From contig NZ_AMDP01000002.1 in NCBI RefSeq assembly GCF_028128615.1, positions 124,001 through 188,000 on the forward strand: a stretch of DNA of 64,000 bases, written 5' to 3'. Shown one piece after another: positions 1 through 8,839 of the stretch. The stretch comes from Enterococcus sp. 5H (GTDB lineage Bacteria; Bacillota; Bacilli; Lactobacillales; Enterococcaceae). The notes below the pieces were generated by a model. The model was not told where the DNA came from and did no database searches. It saw only the letters and a list, made by a program, of their open reading frames with translations. The position numbers and the translations under genes are program-made. Every line of letters starts with the position of its first letter. The first letter of the stretch is position 1.

Positions 1-803
1 TTGCTAAGTTGCCCCAACTAGTGAATCATTTACTGGATAATCATACTGAAGGAATTATTTTAGCGGGAACAACAGGTGAATCACCAACATTGACCCACGA
101 TGAAGAAATCGAGTTATTCAATGAAGTTATTCGTTTAGTTGATGGTCGAGTACCAATTATTTGTGGTGTTGGAACCAATGACACACGAGATTCAGTTGAA
201 TTTGTAAAAGAACTTTCAGCTATTCGCGGAATAGATGCCGGCTTAGCTGTTGTACCTTATTACAATAAACCTAACCAAGAAGGATTGTATCAACATTTTA
301 AAGCGATTGCTGAAGCAAGTGATTTACCAATCATTTTATATAATGTGCCTGGCAGAACAGTTGCGAGCCTTGATGTAGCAACTAGTTTGCGTTTAGCTGA
401 GCTTGATAATATTATTGCTATTAAAGAATGTGCTGGTCTAGATGCATTAACTGAGTTGATAGAAAAGGCGCCAAAAGACTTTTTAGTGTATACTGGAGAA
501 GACTCCTTAGCTTTTGCAACTAAAGCTTTGGGTGGACAAGGGGTAATTTCTGTAGCTAGTCATATTTTTGGAACTGAAATGTATGAGATGTTCCAAGCTT
601 TGGATCAAGAAGAAGTTAAAAAAGCAGCAAGTATTCAGCGGCAAGTATTACCAAAGATGAACGCATTATTTTCAGTGCCTTCACCTGCTCCTGTAAAAGC
701 TGTCTTAAATCATTTAGGCGTTTCTGTAGGTGATTTACGTTTACCTCTTGTATCTTGTACTTCTGAAGAAAAAGCGAAAATTTTAAGCATACTGGATTTT
801 TGA
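1..803 (+). CDS. dapA: 4-hydroxy-tetrahydrodipicolinate synthase, 3' part
   Basis: Condenses pyruvate with aspartate semialdehyde in the diaminopimelate/lysine pathway, feeding peptidoglycan synthesis. The reading frame is already open at base 3, so the gene starts upstream of the window; about 266 of a usual ~290 residues are present. The GTTGESPTL block, the YNVPGRT motif carrying the catalytic tyrosine, and the IAIKE motif with the Schiff-base lysine are all visible, so the enzyme appears intact apart from the missing N-terminus. It ends 31 bases before the RNase J gene and is probably cotranscribed with it. Confidence 0.96.
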   Translation, partial: AKLPQLVNHLLDNHTEGIILAGTTGESPTLTHDEEIELFNEVIRLVDGRVPIICGVGTNDTRDSVEFVKELSAIRGIDAGLAVVPYYNKPNQEGLYQHFKAIAEASDLPIILYNVPGRTVASLDVATSLRLAELDNIIAIKECAGLDALTELIEKAPKDFLVYTGEDSLAFATKALGGQGVISVASHIFGTEMYEMFQALDQEEVKKAASIQRQVLPKMNALFSVPSPAPVKAVLNHLGVSVGDLRLPLVSCTSEEKAKILSILDF

Positions 804-834
804 TTCGGTGTGAGAATATAGAGAGGTGAAATTA

Positions 835-2523
835 GTGAGTACAATAAAAATCGTTCCCTTAGGCGGCGTTCGTGAAAATGGAAAAAATATGTATATCGCA
901 GAAGTGGAAGATGAAATTTTTGTACTGGATTGTGGATTAAAATATCCAGAAAATGAATTATTAGGAATTGATGTGGTTATCCCGGATTTTACGTATTTAG
1001 AGGAAAACATTGATCGTGTGGCAGGTATCTTCCTAACACATGGTCACGCTGATGCTATTGGGGCATTGCCATATCTTTTAGCGAAAGTTCATGTACCAGT
1101 ATTTGGAACGAAGTTAACTGTCGAATTAGCAAAATTAAATGTTGAAGCTCATGCTGGGTCAAAAGATTTTGATGATTTTCATGTAGTTGATGCGCATACA
1201 GAAATAGATTTTGCACACGCGACGATTAGTTTCTTCCGTACCACACATACGATTCCAGATTCTATTGGAATCAATTTAAAAACTGCGGAAGGCAATATTG
1301 TTTACACTGGTGATTTTAAGTTTGATCAAAGTGCCATTCCAATGTATCAAACTGATTTTGGTCGGTTAGCTGAGATTGGTAATGAAGGAGTATTAGCATT
1401 ATTAAGTGATTCTTCTAATGCAGAAAATCCAGCTCAAGTTGTTTCTGAATTACAAATTGCTGATGAAGTTTTTGATACTATTCGTTATTGGGAAGGCAGA
1501 ATTATCGTAGCTTGTGTGGCCAGTAACTTACAGCGGGTCCAACAAGTACTAGATGCTGCTTACCGTTCTGATCGTAAAGTAGTTTTAACTGGACAAGATT
1601 TCCAACGAATCATCAATACAGCGATTGATTTAGATAAACTGAAATTACCGAGTGAAGACTTAATTGTCCCTGCAAAGGATATGAAAAAATATCAAGCAGA
1701 TCAATTAGTTGTGCTGGAAACAGGAACCATGGGTGAACCAATTAAATCATTACAAAAAATGGCAAATGGCACACACCGTGTAATTAAAATTCAAGATGGT
1801 GATCTAGTTTATATCACAACGACACCAACAACAGCAATGGAGACAGCTGTTGCTAAAACAGAAGATATTGTTTATCGTGCTGGCGGAATTGTGAAGCAAA
1901 TTTCTGATAATATGCGTGTTTCCGGTCATGCTAATCCAACTGATTTACAATTAATGCTGAATTTGATTAAGCCTAAATATTTTATCCCTGTTCAAGGTGA
2001 ATATCGTCAATTAGCTGCGCATGCAGATTTAGCTCATGAAATTGGTATCCCATATAAAAATATTTTTATCACTGGGCGCGGCGATATTTTAGAATATAGC
2101 AAACAAAAAATGACTGTTGCCGGCAGCACTACTGCGGATAATATCATGATTGATGGAATCGGTGTAGGAGACATTGGTAATATTGTTTTACGTGACCGTA
2201 GAATTTTATCAGAAGATGGCATTTTTGTAGCGGTTGTCACGATCAATCGTCGTGAAAAACGAATTGTTTCACCTGCCAAAATTACTTCAAGAGGTTTTGT
2301 TTATGTGAAAACAAGCAAAGACCTGATGAAGGAAAGTGCTAATATTGTTACTGAGATTGTCGAAAAGCATCTTGAAAGTAATGATTTTGAGTGGAGCAAG
2401 TTAAAACAAGATATTCGTGAACAGTTGAGTCGTTACTTATTTGAACAAACGAAACGCCGTCCTGTAATTCTTCCAGTAATTATGGAAGCAACTCAGCGAA
2501 AAGGGCGTAAATCATCAAATTAG
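835..2523 (+). CDS. rnjB: Ribonuclease J, J2-type
   Basis: Metallo-beta-lactamase / beta-CASP ribonuclease of the RNase J family (562 aa, normal length), acting in RNA turnover and processing. I place the start at GTG 835 because GAGAGGTG lies just upstream; an in-frame GTG at 826 overlaps that ribosome site. The metal-binding motif reads H69-G-H71-A-D73-A74, whereas catalytic J1-type enzymes carry a histidine at the last position. This degenerate motif is typical of the J2 paralogue, which is thought to work in complex with J1. The DSSNAE and SGHA motifs of the family follow, then a C-terminal domain. Probably cotranscribed with dapA. Confidence 0.93.
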   Translation: MSTIKIVPLGGVRENGKNMYIAEVEDEIFVLDCGLKYPENELLGIDVVIPDFTYLEENIDRVAGIFLTHGHADAIGALPYLLAKVHVPVFGTKLTVELAKLNVEAHAGSKDFDDFHVVDAHTEIDFAHATISFFRTTHTIPDSIGINLKTAEGNIVYTGDFKFDQSAIPMYQTDFGRLAEIGNEGVLALLSDSSNAENPAQVVSELQIADEVFDTIRYWEGRIIVACVASNLQRVQQVLDAAYRSDRKVVLTGQDFQRIINTAIDLDKLKLPSEDLIVPAKDMKKYQADQLVVLETGTMGEPIKSLQKMANGTHRVIKIQDGDLVYITTTPTTAMETAVAKTEDIVYRAGGIVKQISDNMRVSGHANPTDLQLMLNLIKPKYFIPVQGEYRQLAAHADLAHEIGIPYKNIFITGRGDILEYSKQKMTVAGSTTADNIMIDGIGVGDIGNIVLRDRRILSEDGIFVAVVTINRREKRIVSPAKITSRGFVYVKTSKDLMKESANIVTEIVEKHLESNDFEWSKLKQDIREQLSRYLFEQTKRRPVILPVIMEATQRKGRKSSN

Positions 2524-2571
2524 ATTGAGCTAAATTTGAATTGTTAAAAGCTTAATTGCTACTAATTGAGG

Positions 2572-2614
2572 TGACTGAGAAATGACTTGCAAAGTTGTTT
2601 CGCAGTCATTTTTT
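2572..2614 (+). terminator. Terminator of dapA-rnjB
   Basis: An 11-bp stem with one mismatch (TGACTGAGAAA against TTTCGCAGTCA), a 15-base loop and a run of T. It lies about 50 bases after the RNase J stop codon. Confidence 0.8.
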
Positions 2615-2638
2615 AGTGGATGTTAAAGTATACAATTT

Positions 2639-2667
2639 TTTACAGATATTCTTTTTTTAGATACAAT
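2639..2667 (+). promoter_or_regulatory. Promoter of the AI-2E family transporter gene
   Basis: TTTACA, 17 bases, TACAAT, followed by a GGGGGAAG ribosome site before ATG 2696. Confidence 0.65.
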
Positions 2668-2695
2668 GAACTTGTGAGAATGGGGGGAAGAAAGA

Positions 2696-3877
2696 ATGGA
2701 AAAGAAACAAGAAACTCGCTGGATTAAATTTCTGGGCGGGAAAAATCTATTATTTACTTTAGTAGCTTTAGTATTACTTGGAGCAGTGATTTTTATTTTT
2801 CATCAAGTTGGGTTTATTTTTGGTCCGATCGGGGTCGTTTTCAAAACAATTATAGGTCCAACAATTTTGGCTTTGATCTTATATTATTTATTTAACCCAG
2901 TTGTAAATTGGCTGGAAAAGCATAAAGTTAAACGTGTATATGGTGTTTCAGCTATTTTTGTTATTGTGATTACATTGATTGTTGTAGGAATTATTCTAGT
3001 TGTTCCGATCTTACAAAAACAAGTGGACGGATTAATTAAAAGTTTTCCTCAATATATGACGGACTTAGAAAAAATGGTCAGTGATTTCTTTCATAATTCC
3101 GCATTGGAAAAACCATTATCTAATGCTTTAGCAAGTATCCAAAAATGGTTTGATAATGTTTCAGATGGTATTGGCAGCTACTTTACCAAGGCAGTTGAAG
3201 GAGCTTCAACGGTTTTTTCAACTTTAACCGGTTTTGCATTAATAATGGTAACAGCACCGATTATCACCTTTTTCTTATTGAAAGACGATCAGAAATTTTT
3301 CGGTTTTGTTTTAAGTATTGTCCCTCCTCGTTTTCGAAATGATGCCAAAGAAATTGGGTCAACAATGAGTAGTCAAGTTGGTGCTTATCTAAAAGGGCAA
3401 ATACTGGTATCGATTGCTATTGGGGTTTTAACTTTTATCGGTTTTTGGATAATTAAAATGCCTTATTCAGGAACGTTATCAATTATTGTGGGAATAACGG
3501 CAGTGATTCCTTATATTGGACCAGTTATTGCTTATGTTCCGGCTGCAATTGTGGCATTAATGGTTTCTTTTGGAATGTTTATTAAGATGTCAATAGTCTG
3601 GATGATTGTTCAAATGTTGAATGGTCATTTTATTGCTCCGCAAGTAATGGGTAAACGTTTAGTTGTTCATCCTTTAACGATTATTATTGTTTTGTTAGTG
3701 ATGGGGGATTTGCTTGGGATGTTTGGACTGATTTTTGGAATTCCAATCTATGCTATTGCAAAAGTTTTGGTTACGTATGTATTTCGTAAGTTTAAACAAC
3801 GTTATAACAGATATTATGGTGACAGCGGTGAATACGAAGATACTGAATTTTCAAAAGAAGATTATTTAGATGAATAA
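2696..3877 (+). CDS. AI-2E family transporter (PerM/YdbI type)
   Basis: Polytopic membrane protein of 393 aa. Two hydrophobic segments in the first 60 residues are followed by a third near residues 80-105, then a polar, helical extracytoplasmic stretch (about 105-175), then at least four more membrane spans. This is the usual layout of the AI-2E exporter-like / PerM family. The family includes proteins linked to autoinducer export and to Na+/H+ exchange, so substrate cannot be assigned from sequence. The tail is acidic (EYEDTEFSKEDYLDE). It is a single-gene unit with its own promoter and terminator. Confidence 0.85.
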   Translation: MEKKQETRWIKFLGGKNLLFTLVALVLLGAVIFIFHQVGFIFGPIGVVFKTIIGPTILALILYYLFNPVVNWLEKHKVKRVYGVSAIFVIVITLIVVGIILVVPILQKQVDGLIKSFPQYMTDLEKMVSDFFHNSALEKPLSNALASIQKWFDNVSDGIGSYFTKAVEGASTVFSTLTGFALIMVTAPIITFFLLKDDQKFFGFVLSIVPPRFRNDAKEIGSTMSSQVGAYLKGQILVSIAIGVLTFIGFWIIKMPYSGTLSIIVGITAVIPYIGPVIAYVPAAIVALMVSFGMFIKMSIVWMIVQMLNGHFIAPQVMGKRLVVHPLTIIIVLLVMGDLLGMFGLIFGIPIYAIAKVLVTYVFRKFKQRYNRYYGDSGEYEDTEFSKEDYLDE

Positions 3878-3884
3878 ATAAAAT

Positions 3885-3944
3885 TGATTGATCGGTTAGT
3901 TTATATAAGAAAAACTTATTTGCTAACAGAATCAATCTTTTTTT
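3885..3944 (+). terminator. Terminator after AI-2E family gene
   Basis: Interrupted stem formed by GATTGATCGGTTAG and CTAACAGAATCAATC, followed by eight T. A 78-codon open frame running through it is not a credible gene. Confidence 0.65.
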
Positions 3945-3965
3945 ATATAAAAAAATTCGTATCTT

Positions 3966-3994
3966 TTGTATTACTTTTTTTAAGGAGTTACAAT
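3966..3994 (+). promoter_or_regulatory. Promoter of the alkaline-shock operon
   Basis: TTGTAT, 17 bases, TACAAT, about 40 bases before the amaP start. It resembles a housekeeping promoter; no SigB-type promoter was recognised. Confidence 0.5.
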
Positions 3995-4034
3995 TTAATT
4001 AGTGAAGAAATAGAATTGAAAAGGAGGAATGCTT

Positions 4035-4598
4035 ATGAAACGATTGATAAAAGTCGTCTTAGCGCTATTCATCTTTCTATTGTTCGTTGGAACGGTAGGA
4101 TTACTTGGCGGATTAATTGAAATTCCGTGGGTCTCAGGAGAAGTAAATTGGCTTTTATTGAATTATCCTTGGCTAATTTCTTTTTTTAAAGGCATTTTAA
4201 TTATTTTGGGTGGACTTTTATTTATTTGTTTAGTTGTCGTTTTATCAGTTTCTGGAGGGAGGAAGCGCTTAGTAATTAAAGACGGAAAAAATCGAATTGA
4301 AATTCTAAAAAGTACTGTGGAACAAGTAGCTGAAGAGGCATTTAATTCGACTGTCCATCCGGATAAAACCAAAATGAAGGTTAAAATTAAAGGCAAAGCA
4401 AAAATAGTGATACATCTTAGGATCGATGTGCTAAGTAAAGTACGTTTCCAACCAATCGCCGATGAAATTAAAGAACAAATGCAAACTGCATTAACTACGG
4501 CTTTGGAACCAATTGAAAATCAGGTATCGATTCATCTGAGAGAACAAGAGCCAACCAAGACATCAACTTTTGGAAAAAAACAATCACGAGTGATATAA
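4035..4598 (+). CDS. amaP: Alkaline shock response membrane anchor protein AmaP
   Basis: 187-aa membrane protein expected to anchor the Asp23/Gls24 protein to the cytoplasmic membrane. Two hydrophobic segments (about residues 6-28 and 50-75) are followed by a soluble Asp23-like domain. The start at ATG 4035 is set by AAGGAGG at 4021-4027; an ATG six bases earlier is too close to that site. It leads a three-gene operon (amaP, DUF2273, asp23) with intergenic gaps of about 12-26 bases. This arrangement is conserved in Firmicutes and tied to cell-envelope stress. Confidence 0.88.
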   Translation: MKRLIKVVLALFIFLLFVGTVGLLGGLIEIPWVSGEVNWLLLNYPWLISFFKGILIILGGLLFICLVVVLSVSGGRKRLVIKDGKNRIEILKSTVEQVAEEAFNSTVHPDKTKMKVKIKGKAKIVIHLRIDVLSKVRFQPIADEIKEQMQTALTTALEPIENQVSIHLREQEPTKTSTFGKKQSRVI

Positions 4599-4610
4599 GG
4601 AGGGAAAATT

Positions 4611-4844
4611 ATGGATCAAGAAAAAAAGGAGCGTTGGTTTAAGCAACTTAAACCGTATCGCTTTCGAATTATTTGGTCAACGTTATTTTTCCTTATGGCT
4701 TTACTTATACTACTCATAGGTTTTTGGAAAACAGTTATTTTAATTGTTTTTGCATTCGTTGGCTATATTATTGGCAAGATGCGTGATGAAGATTTGGATA
4801 TTTATTCCTTAATTGATACAGTGCGATCAATGATAGGGATTTAA
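4611..4844 (+). CDS. DUF2273 family small membrane protein
   Basis: 77-aa protein with a charged N-terminus and two hydrophobic segments (about residues 20-38 and 40-58) around a glycine-rich GYIIGK turn. It is the usual small partner between amaP and asp23, and an AAGGAGGG site precedes its ATG. Its biochemical role is not established. By position it is likely to sit in the membrane with AmaP and help recruit or stabilise the Asp23 complex; that is inference from gene order. Confidence 0.85.
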   Translation: MDQEKKERWFKQLKPYRFRIIWSTLFFLMALLILLIGFWKTVILIVFAFVGYIIGKMRDEDLDIYSLIDTVRSMIGI

Positions 4845-4870
4845 ATAGTAAGTTAAAGGAGAGGATGCAA

Positions 4871-5287
4871 ATGGCAGAACCAGTACAAGAAAATTCAGGT
4901 GAGTTTAAATCAAAATTAACATTTGATGACGTTGTTATCAAAAAAATCGTTGGAGTGGTTATTTCAGAGGTTGATGGTATTTTAGGTTTAAGCGGTAATT
5001 TATTTACAGATTTTGCAGATCGCTTTAGAGACACTGGCGATATTACTAAAGGTATTGGCGTGGAAGTTGGCACGAAGCAAGTGGCTGTGGATGTATCAGT
5101 AATTTGTAAATATGATGTTAATATTTCTGAAGCTTTTGACCGAGCAGTAGAAAGAGTTAAAGAGGCCATCCTTTATATGACAGGTCTTGATCTGGTAGAA
5201 TTCAATATGAACGTTGATGATGTCATGAACGAAGAAGAATTTTTAGAAAAATATCGTGGTAAAGATAGCAGTAATAATAACAATTAA
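4871..5287 (+). CDS. Asp23/Gls24 family envelope stress response protein
   Basis: 138-aa soluble protein of the Asp23/Gls24 family, which in staphylococci and enterococci is an abundant, stress-linked protein recruited to the membrane by AmaP. The LTFDDVVIKKIVG start of the domain, the EVDGILGLSG motif and the C-terminal NVDDV motif are family hallmarks. An ATG six bases upstream overlaps the AAAGGAGAGG site, so ATG 4871 (MAEPVQ) is preferred. The C-terminus ends in acidic residues, then KDSSNNNN. Last gene of the operon. Confidence 0.9.
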   Translation: MAEPVQENSGEFKSKLTFDDVVIKKIVGVVISEVDGILGLSGNLFTDFADRFRDTGDITKGIGVEVGTKQVAVDVSVICKYDVNISEAFDRAVERVKEAILYMTGLDLVEFNMNVDDVMNEEEFLEKYRGKDSSNNNN

Positions 5288-5330
5288 ATTGTACAAAACA
5301 ATTTTCATTCTATTTTACAACAACAACGAA

Positions 5331-5380
5331 AAAATAATGGGCAAACAAAGCATTGATTGTTTTGTTTCCCATTATTTTTT
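5331..5380. terminator. Bidirectional terminator between asp23 and ogt
   Basis: An 18- to 19-base, nearly perfect inverted repeat with T runs on both strands. It serves the converging asp23 (+) and ogt (-) units. Confidence 0.85.
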
Positions 5381-5831
5381 ATTTTTTTTCTAGTTCTAAA
5401 AGAAATTGCTTAATGCTAAGACCATCTTGTTCGGAACTTCCTAAGTAGCCAGTCAATTTTCCGTTTTTTCCAATAATACGGTGACAAGGAATAATGATTG
5501 GTAATGGATTTTTACTGTTAGCCTGTCCAATTGCCCGCACGGCTTTTGGTGAATGAACGGCTTGAGCGATTTCCAAATAACTGCGGGTTTCTCCGAAAGG
5601 AATCATAGTGAGGGCTTGCCAGACGTTTTGTTGAAATGGTGTACCCGTTTGGATAGATAACGGGACTGTAAAAGCTTGGCGTTTTCCAGCAAAATATTCT
5701 GCAAGTTCAAGTGCAGCTTGTTCAGTAAACGCATTTGTTTGATGTCCGATAATTTCGTGAAAAGAAACTGCTGTTAAGCCATTATTATCAGCATCTAACC
5801 AAATTGATCCGAAAGGAACCATAATTTTCAT
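5379..5831 (-). CDS. ogt: Methylated-DNA--protein-cysteine methyltransferase
   Basis: Suicide repair enzyme that transfers alkyl groups from O6-alkylguanine or O4-alkylthymine to its own cysteine. In 150 aa it has the short N-terminal domain and the C-terminal winged-helix DNA-binding domain with the active-site motif IPCHRI (C116) and the preceding RAIGQANSKNP helix that includes the arginine finger. An AAGGAGA site precedes ATG 5831; a second ATG lies three codons in. It is a single-gene unit converging on the asp23 operon. Confidence 0.93.
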   Translation of the reverse strand: MKIMVPFGSIWLDADNNGLTAVSFHEIIGHQTNAFTEQAALELAEYFAGKRQAFTVPLSIQTGTPFQQNVWQALTMIPFGETRSYLEIAQAVHSPKAVRAIGQANSKNPLPIIIPCHRIIGKNGKLTGYLGSSEQDGLSIKQFLLELEKK

Positions 5832-5865
5832 CTTGTTCTCTCCTTATTTCGTAGCTGTTGACTTT

Positions 5866-5893
5866 ATTATACGCGATTTTTAGAATTGAGCAA
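5866..5893 (-). promoter_or_regulatory. Promoter of ogt
   Basis: On the minus strand TTGCTC, 16 bases, TATAAT, about 35 bases before the ogt start codon. Confidence 0.55.
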
Positions 5894-5971
5894 TAAGCTA
5901 AAAGAGTTGGATTAGCGACTTTCTGGTTAAATATGGTACTATATTTTTATAATTGAAAGAAGAGGGGCGAT

Positions 5972-7354
5972 TTGTTGGAAGAGATCGTAATTTTTCATAC
6001 GAATGATTTACACTCACATTTAGAAAACTGGCCCAAAATAAGAAGATATCTAATGAAGCAAAAAGAAGCATATAGCGATGCAGGGAAAACAGTTTTAACT
6101 GTTGATTTAGGTGATTTTATCGATAGGTGGCATCCGCTTACCGAAGCAACTAACGGTCAGGCAAATGTTGAATTGATGAATACAATTAATTATGATGCAG
6201 TTACGATTGGCAACAATGAAGGCGTTGGTAATTCAAAAGATCAATTAAACCATTTATACGACCATGGAAATTTTGATGTGTTGTTAGGAAATTTATTCGA
6301 TTTAAAAACTAAAAAAGCTCCGAATTGGGTAAAACCTTACAAAATAATCGAAACAACAAACAAAACTAAAATTGGTTTAATCGCTTTAACTGCACCATTT
6401 CCGTTGACCTATAATCCAAACGGTTGGGATATTCGTACAGCAAAAGAAATACTACCTGAACTGATTAAAGAAGTTCAAGCAAAATGTGATATTTTAGTTT
6501 TAATGAGTCATTTAGGAATAGACGAAGATATTAAGATAGCGAATGATTATCCAGAAATCAATGTATTATTAGGTTCACATACACACCATTTATTTAAACA
6601 TGGTGAAAAGATTAATCAGACGCAACTATCTGCTGCGGGTAAGTTCGGTTATTATATTGGTGAAGTTCATCTGACAATAGCTAGCGGGAAAATAATTCAT
6701 AGTGAAGCCCGAGCGATTTCAACAGCTGATTTACCTGTTTTACCAGAAGATCAGGAAGAGATAGCAGACTATCTGGCGTTAGGACATGAATTATTAAAAA
6801 GTGAGGAAGTTGCTAAAATTACTCAACCTCTTCTAGTGGATTTAAATGCATCCGCCCCATTAATGATAACAACATTGCAAGCCTTAAAAGAAAAAGGGCA
6901 AACAGACGCAGCGATTTTAAACAATGGTTTATTTTTAACAGATATCCCTACTGGTACTGTGAACAAAGATCAACTACATGAAACGCTGCCACATCCTATG
7001 CATTTGATTCGGGTAACTTTATCTGGATTTGAATTATCGCGATTGGTAAAAGAGATGGAAAAGAATCGGCATTATCTACGTAAATTTCCAATTAGCGGGA
7101 TGGGTTTTCGAGGAAAAGTTTTTGGTGAACTTTATTATGATGGACTCACGTATGATAAGGCTAGTCGGCAAGTACTTTGGCAAAACCAGCTTGTTGATCC
7201 AAGTCAAACTTATTCATTTACGACTGTTGATCATTTTATGTTTATTCCATTTTTCCCAACGATTGAATTAGCCGGTGAAATTGAATTTATTTTTCCTGAG
7301 TTTATCCGAACCGTTTTAGCAGACTACTTAAGTGAACACTATCCAATCCAATAA
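5972..7354 (+). CDS. Metallophosphoesterase, 5'-nucleotidase/2',3'-cyclic phosphodiesterase family (YunD-like)
   Basis: 460-aa, apparently cytoplasmic dinuclear metallophosphatase; there is no signal peptide, unlike secreted UshA-type enzymes. The N-terminal catalytic domain shows the metal-binding signatures FHTNDLHSHLENW, VDLGDFIDR, GNNEGVG, MSHLGID and GSHTHH in order. A C-terminal 5'-nucleotidase domain carries the substrate-stacking region. The start is TTG (5972 or 5975) behind AGAGGGG. The following YutD-like and HAD genes are its neighbours in Bacillus as well (yunD, yutD, yutF region), suggesting a conserved nucleotide or phosphate housekeeping cluster. Confidence 0.85.
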   Translation: MLEEIVIFHTNDLHSHLENWPKIRRYLMKQKEAYSDAGKTVLTVDLGDFIDRWHPLTEATNGQANVELMNTINYDAVTIGNNEGVGNSKDQLNHLYDHGNFDVLLGNLFDLKTKKAPNWVKPYKIIETTNKTKIGLIALTAPFPLTYNPNGWDIRTAKEILPELIKEVQAKCDILVLMSHLGIDEDIKIANDYPEINVLLGSHTHHLFKHGEKINQTQLSAAGKFGYYIGEVHLTIASGKIIHSEARAISTADLPVLPEDQEEIADYLALGHELLKSEEVAKITQPLLVDLNASAPLMITTLQALKEKGQTDAAILNNGLFLTDIPTGTVNKDQLHETLPHPMHLIRVTLSGFELSRLVKEMEKNRHYLRKFPISGMGFRGKVFGELYYDGLTYDKASRQVLWQNQLVDPSQTYSFTTVDHFMFIPFFPTIELAGEIEFIFPEFIRTVLADYLSEHYPIQ

Positions 7355-7388
7355 AAACAAGGTATAATAAAATCTAGGTGGTGAAAAT

Positions 7389-8060
7389 ATGACAGAAAAA
7401 GTAAAGAAACCATATAAATCAACTAAAACAACTAAACCAGTTAAACATAAAGAAACACAGGATAATACTTTAACTGAAGAAATTACTGCTGTTCTTGAAG
7501 AAATAAAAGATGAACCTGTCAAAGAAAAGAAAAAAGGCGAGATCGTTACGATAGTCGATGAAGAGAACATTACTATAGGCGATCGTCAGTATCTGATAGT
7601 TAAAAATCATCGTGATGCGTTTGATCCAGAGCGTTTAGGAGAACGTTTTAGCGATGTCCTTTCAAGATATGATTATATTGTGGGAGATTGGGGCTATGAC
7701 CAGCTTCGTTTGAAAGGTTTTTTCAATGAATCAAACCGCAAAGCGAATCCGGAACAACGAATTGATACATTAGAAGATTATTTGTATGAATACTGTAACT
7801 TCGGCTGCGCTTATTTTGTACTAGAAAGAATTGGCGGAAAACGTGAAAAACAACAAACTCGCCGAAAAAGAACCAATAAAAAACCAGCAAATCAAAATCA
7901 ACAAGCCCATACAGAGGAAAAACGTGGACCGGCAACGAATAAAACGAAACCGGTAATAAAAAACCGCAAAGAAAATGAGCCAAAAAAAGCGCCGGTAGCT
8001 AAACCAAAAAAATCAGCTGAAAATGGACGCTCATTTACTATTCGTCAACGTGAGGAGTAA
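7389..8060 (+). CDS. YutD-like protein (DUF1027) with basic C-terminal extension
   Basis: 223-aa protein with a conserved central DUF1027/YutD domain (about residues 50-150; motifs FDPERLGERFSDVL, YDYIVGDWGYDQLRLKGF and the YCNFGCAYFV end). The N-terminal ~50 residues are Lys/Thr-rich and the last ~70 residues are strongly basic and low in complexity. The function of the domain is unknown; the basic flanks suggest nucleic-acid or ribosome contact, which is inference. It ends six bases before the HAD gene and is probably cotranscribed with it. Confidence 0.8.
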   Translation: MTEKVKKPYKSTKTTKPVKHKETQDNTLTEEITAVLEEIKDEPVKEKKKGEIVTIVDEENITIGDRQYLIVKNHRDAFDPERLGERFSDVLSRYDYIVGDWGYDQLRLKGFFNESNRKANPEQRIDTLEDYLYEYCNFGCAYFVLERIGGKREKQQTRRKRTNKKPANQNQQAHTEEKRGPATNKTKPVIKNRKENEPKKAPVAKPKKSAENGRSFTIRQREE

Positions 8061-8066
8061 TTATTT

Positions 8067-8837
8067 GTGAAAAAGCATTATCAAGGATATTTAATCGATT
8101 TAGATGGAACAATTTATCTTGGAAAAGAAGTTATTCCAGCTGGTAAACGCTTTGTCGAAAGACTTCAGAAATTATCAATCCCATTTCTTTTCGTAACAAA
8201 CAATACAACAAAATCTCCGGAAGCCGTTTCTTCTCGTTTAGCACAAGAATTTGATATCCATGTGCCGGAACAGACTATTTATACTGCAAGTCTAGCAACG
8301 ATCGACTATATGAAAGAGCAAAATAAAGGTAAGCGAGTATACGTGATTGGTGAATCTGGGTTGATTGATCTGATTTTGGCTGCAGGCTTTGAATGGGATG
8401 AAAAACAGCCAGACTATGTAGTTGTTGGTTTGGATACAGAAGTTAACTATGAAAAATTCGCTATCGCCTCACTAGCTATTCGAAACGGCGCTGAATTTAT
8501 TGGGACTAATCCAGATAAAAGTATACCGACCGAAAGAGGCTTATTGCCGGGAGCTGGTTCTTTTATTTCTTTAGTACATACTGCGACACAAACGAACCCT
8601 ATCATGATCGGCAAACCAAATGCTGTCATTATGGATGAGGCGCTTAAGGTGATGAATTTAACAAAGTCAGATGTCTTAATGGTTGGTGACAACTATGAAA
8701 CAGATATTCAATCAGGCTTGCAAAATGGCATAGATAGTTTGTTAGTATTATCAGGTTTTACACCAAAAGCAGCAGTTCCTACATTACCAGAAAAACCAAC
8801 ATATGTAGTAGATTCTTTAGATGAGTGGGACTTTTAG
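8067..8837 (+). CDS. HAD superfamily IIA phosphatase (TIGR01457, YutF/NagD-like)
   Basis: 256-aa haloacid-dehalogenase phosphatase. Motif I is DLDGTIYLG near the N-terminus, motif II is FVTNNTTKS, and motif IV is the MVGDNYETDI block near residue 210; the IIA cap lies between. Members dephosphorylate small phosphate esters in the cytosol, but the physiological substrate is uncertain. It starts with GTG 8067 behind GAGGAG, directly after the YutD-like gene, and is followed at once by the TIGR01906 membrane protein, so the three probably form one transcript. Confidence 0.88.
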   Translation: MKKHYQGYLIDLDGTIYLGKEVIPAGKRFVERLQKLSIPFLFVTNNTTKSPEAVSSRLAQEFDIHVPEQTIYTASLATIDYMKEQNKGKRVYVIGESGLIDLILAAGFEWDEKQPDYVVVGLDTEVNYEKFAIASLAIRNGAEFIGTNPDKSIPTERGLLPGAGSFISLVHTATQTNPIMIGKPNAVIMDEALKVMNLTKSDVLMVGDNYETDIQSGLQNGIDSLLVLSGFTPKAAVPTLPEKPTYVVDSLDEWDF

Positions 8838-8839
8838 TA

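Noticed and set aside
3884-4120. 78-codon frame between the AI-2E family gene and amaP
   Set aside because: Crosses a terminator and promoter and overlaps amaP in another frame; no ribosome site.
4768-5169. 133-codon minus-strand frame opposite asp23
   Set aside because: Antisense shadow of a conserved gene, with no site or family match.
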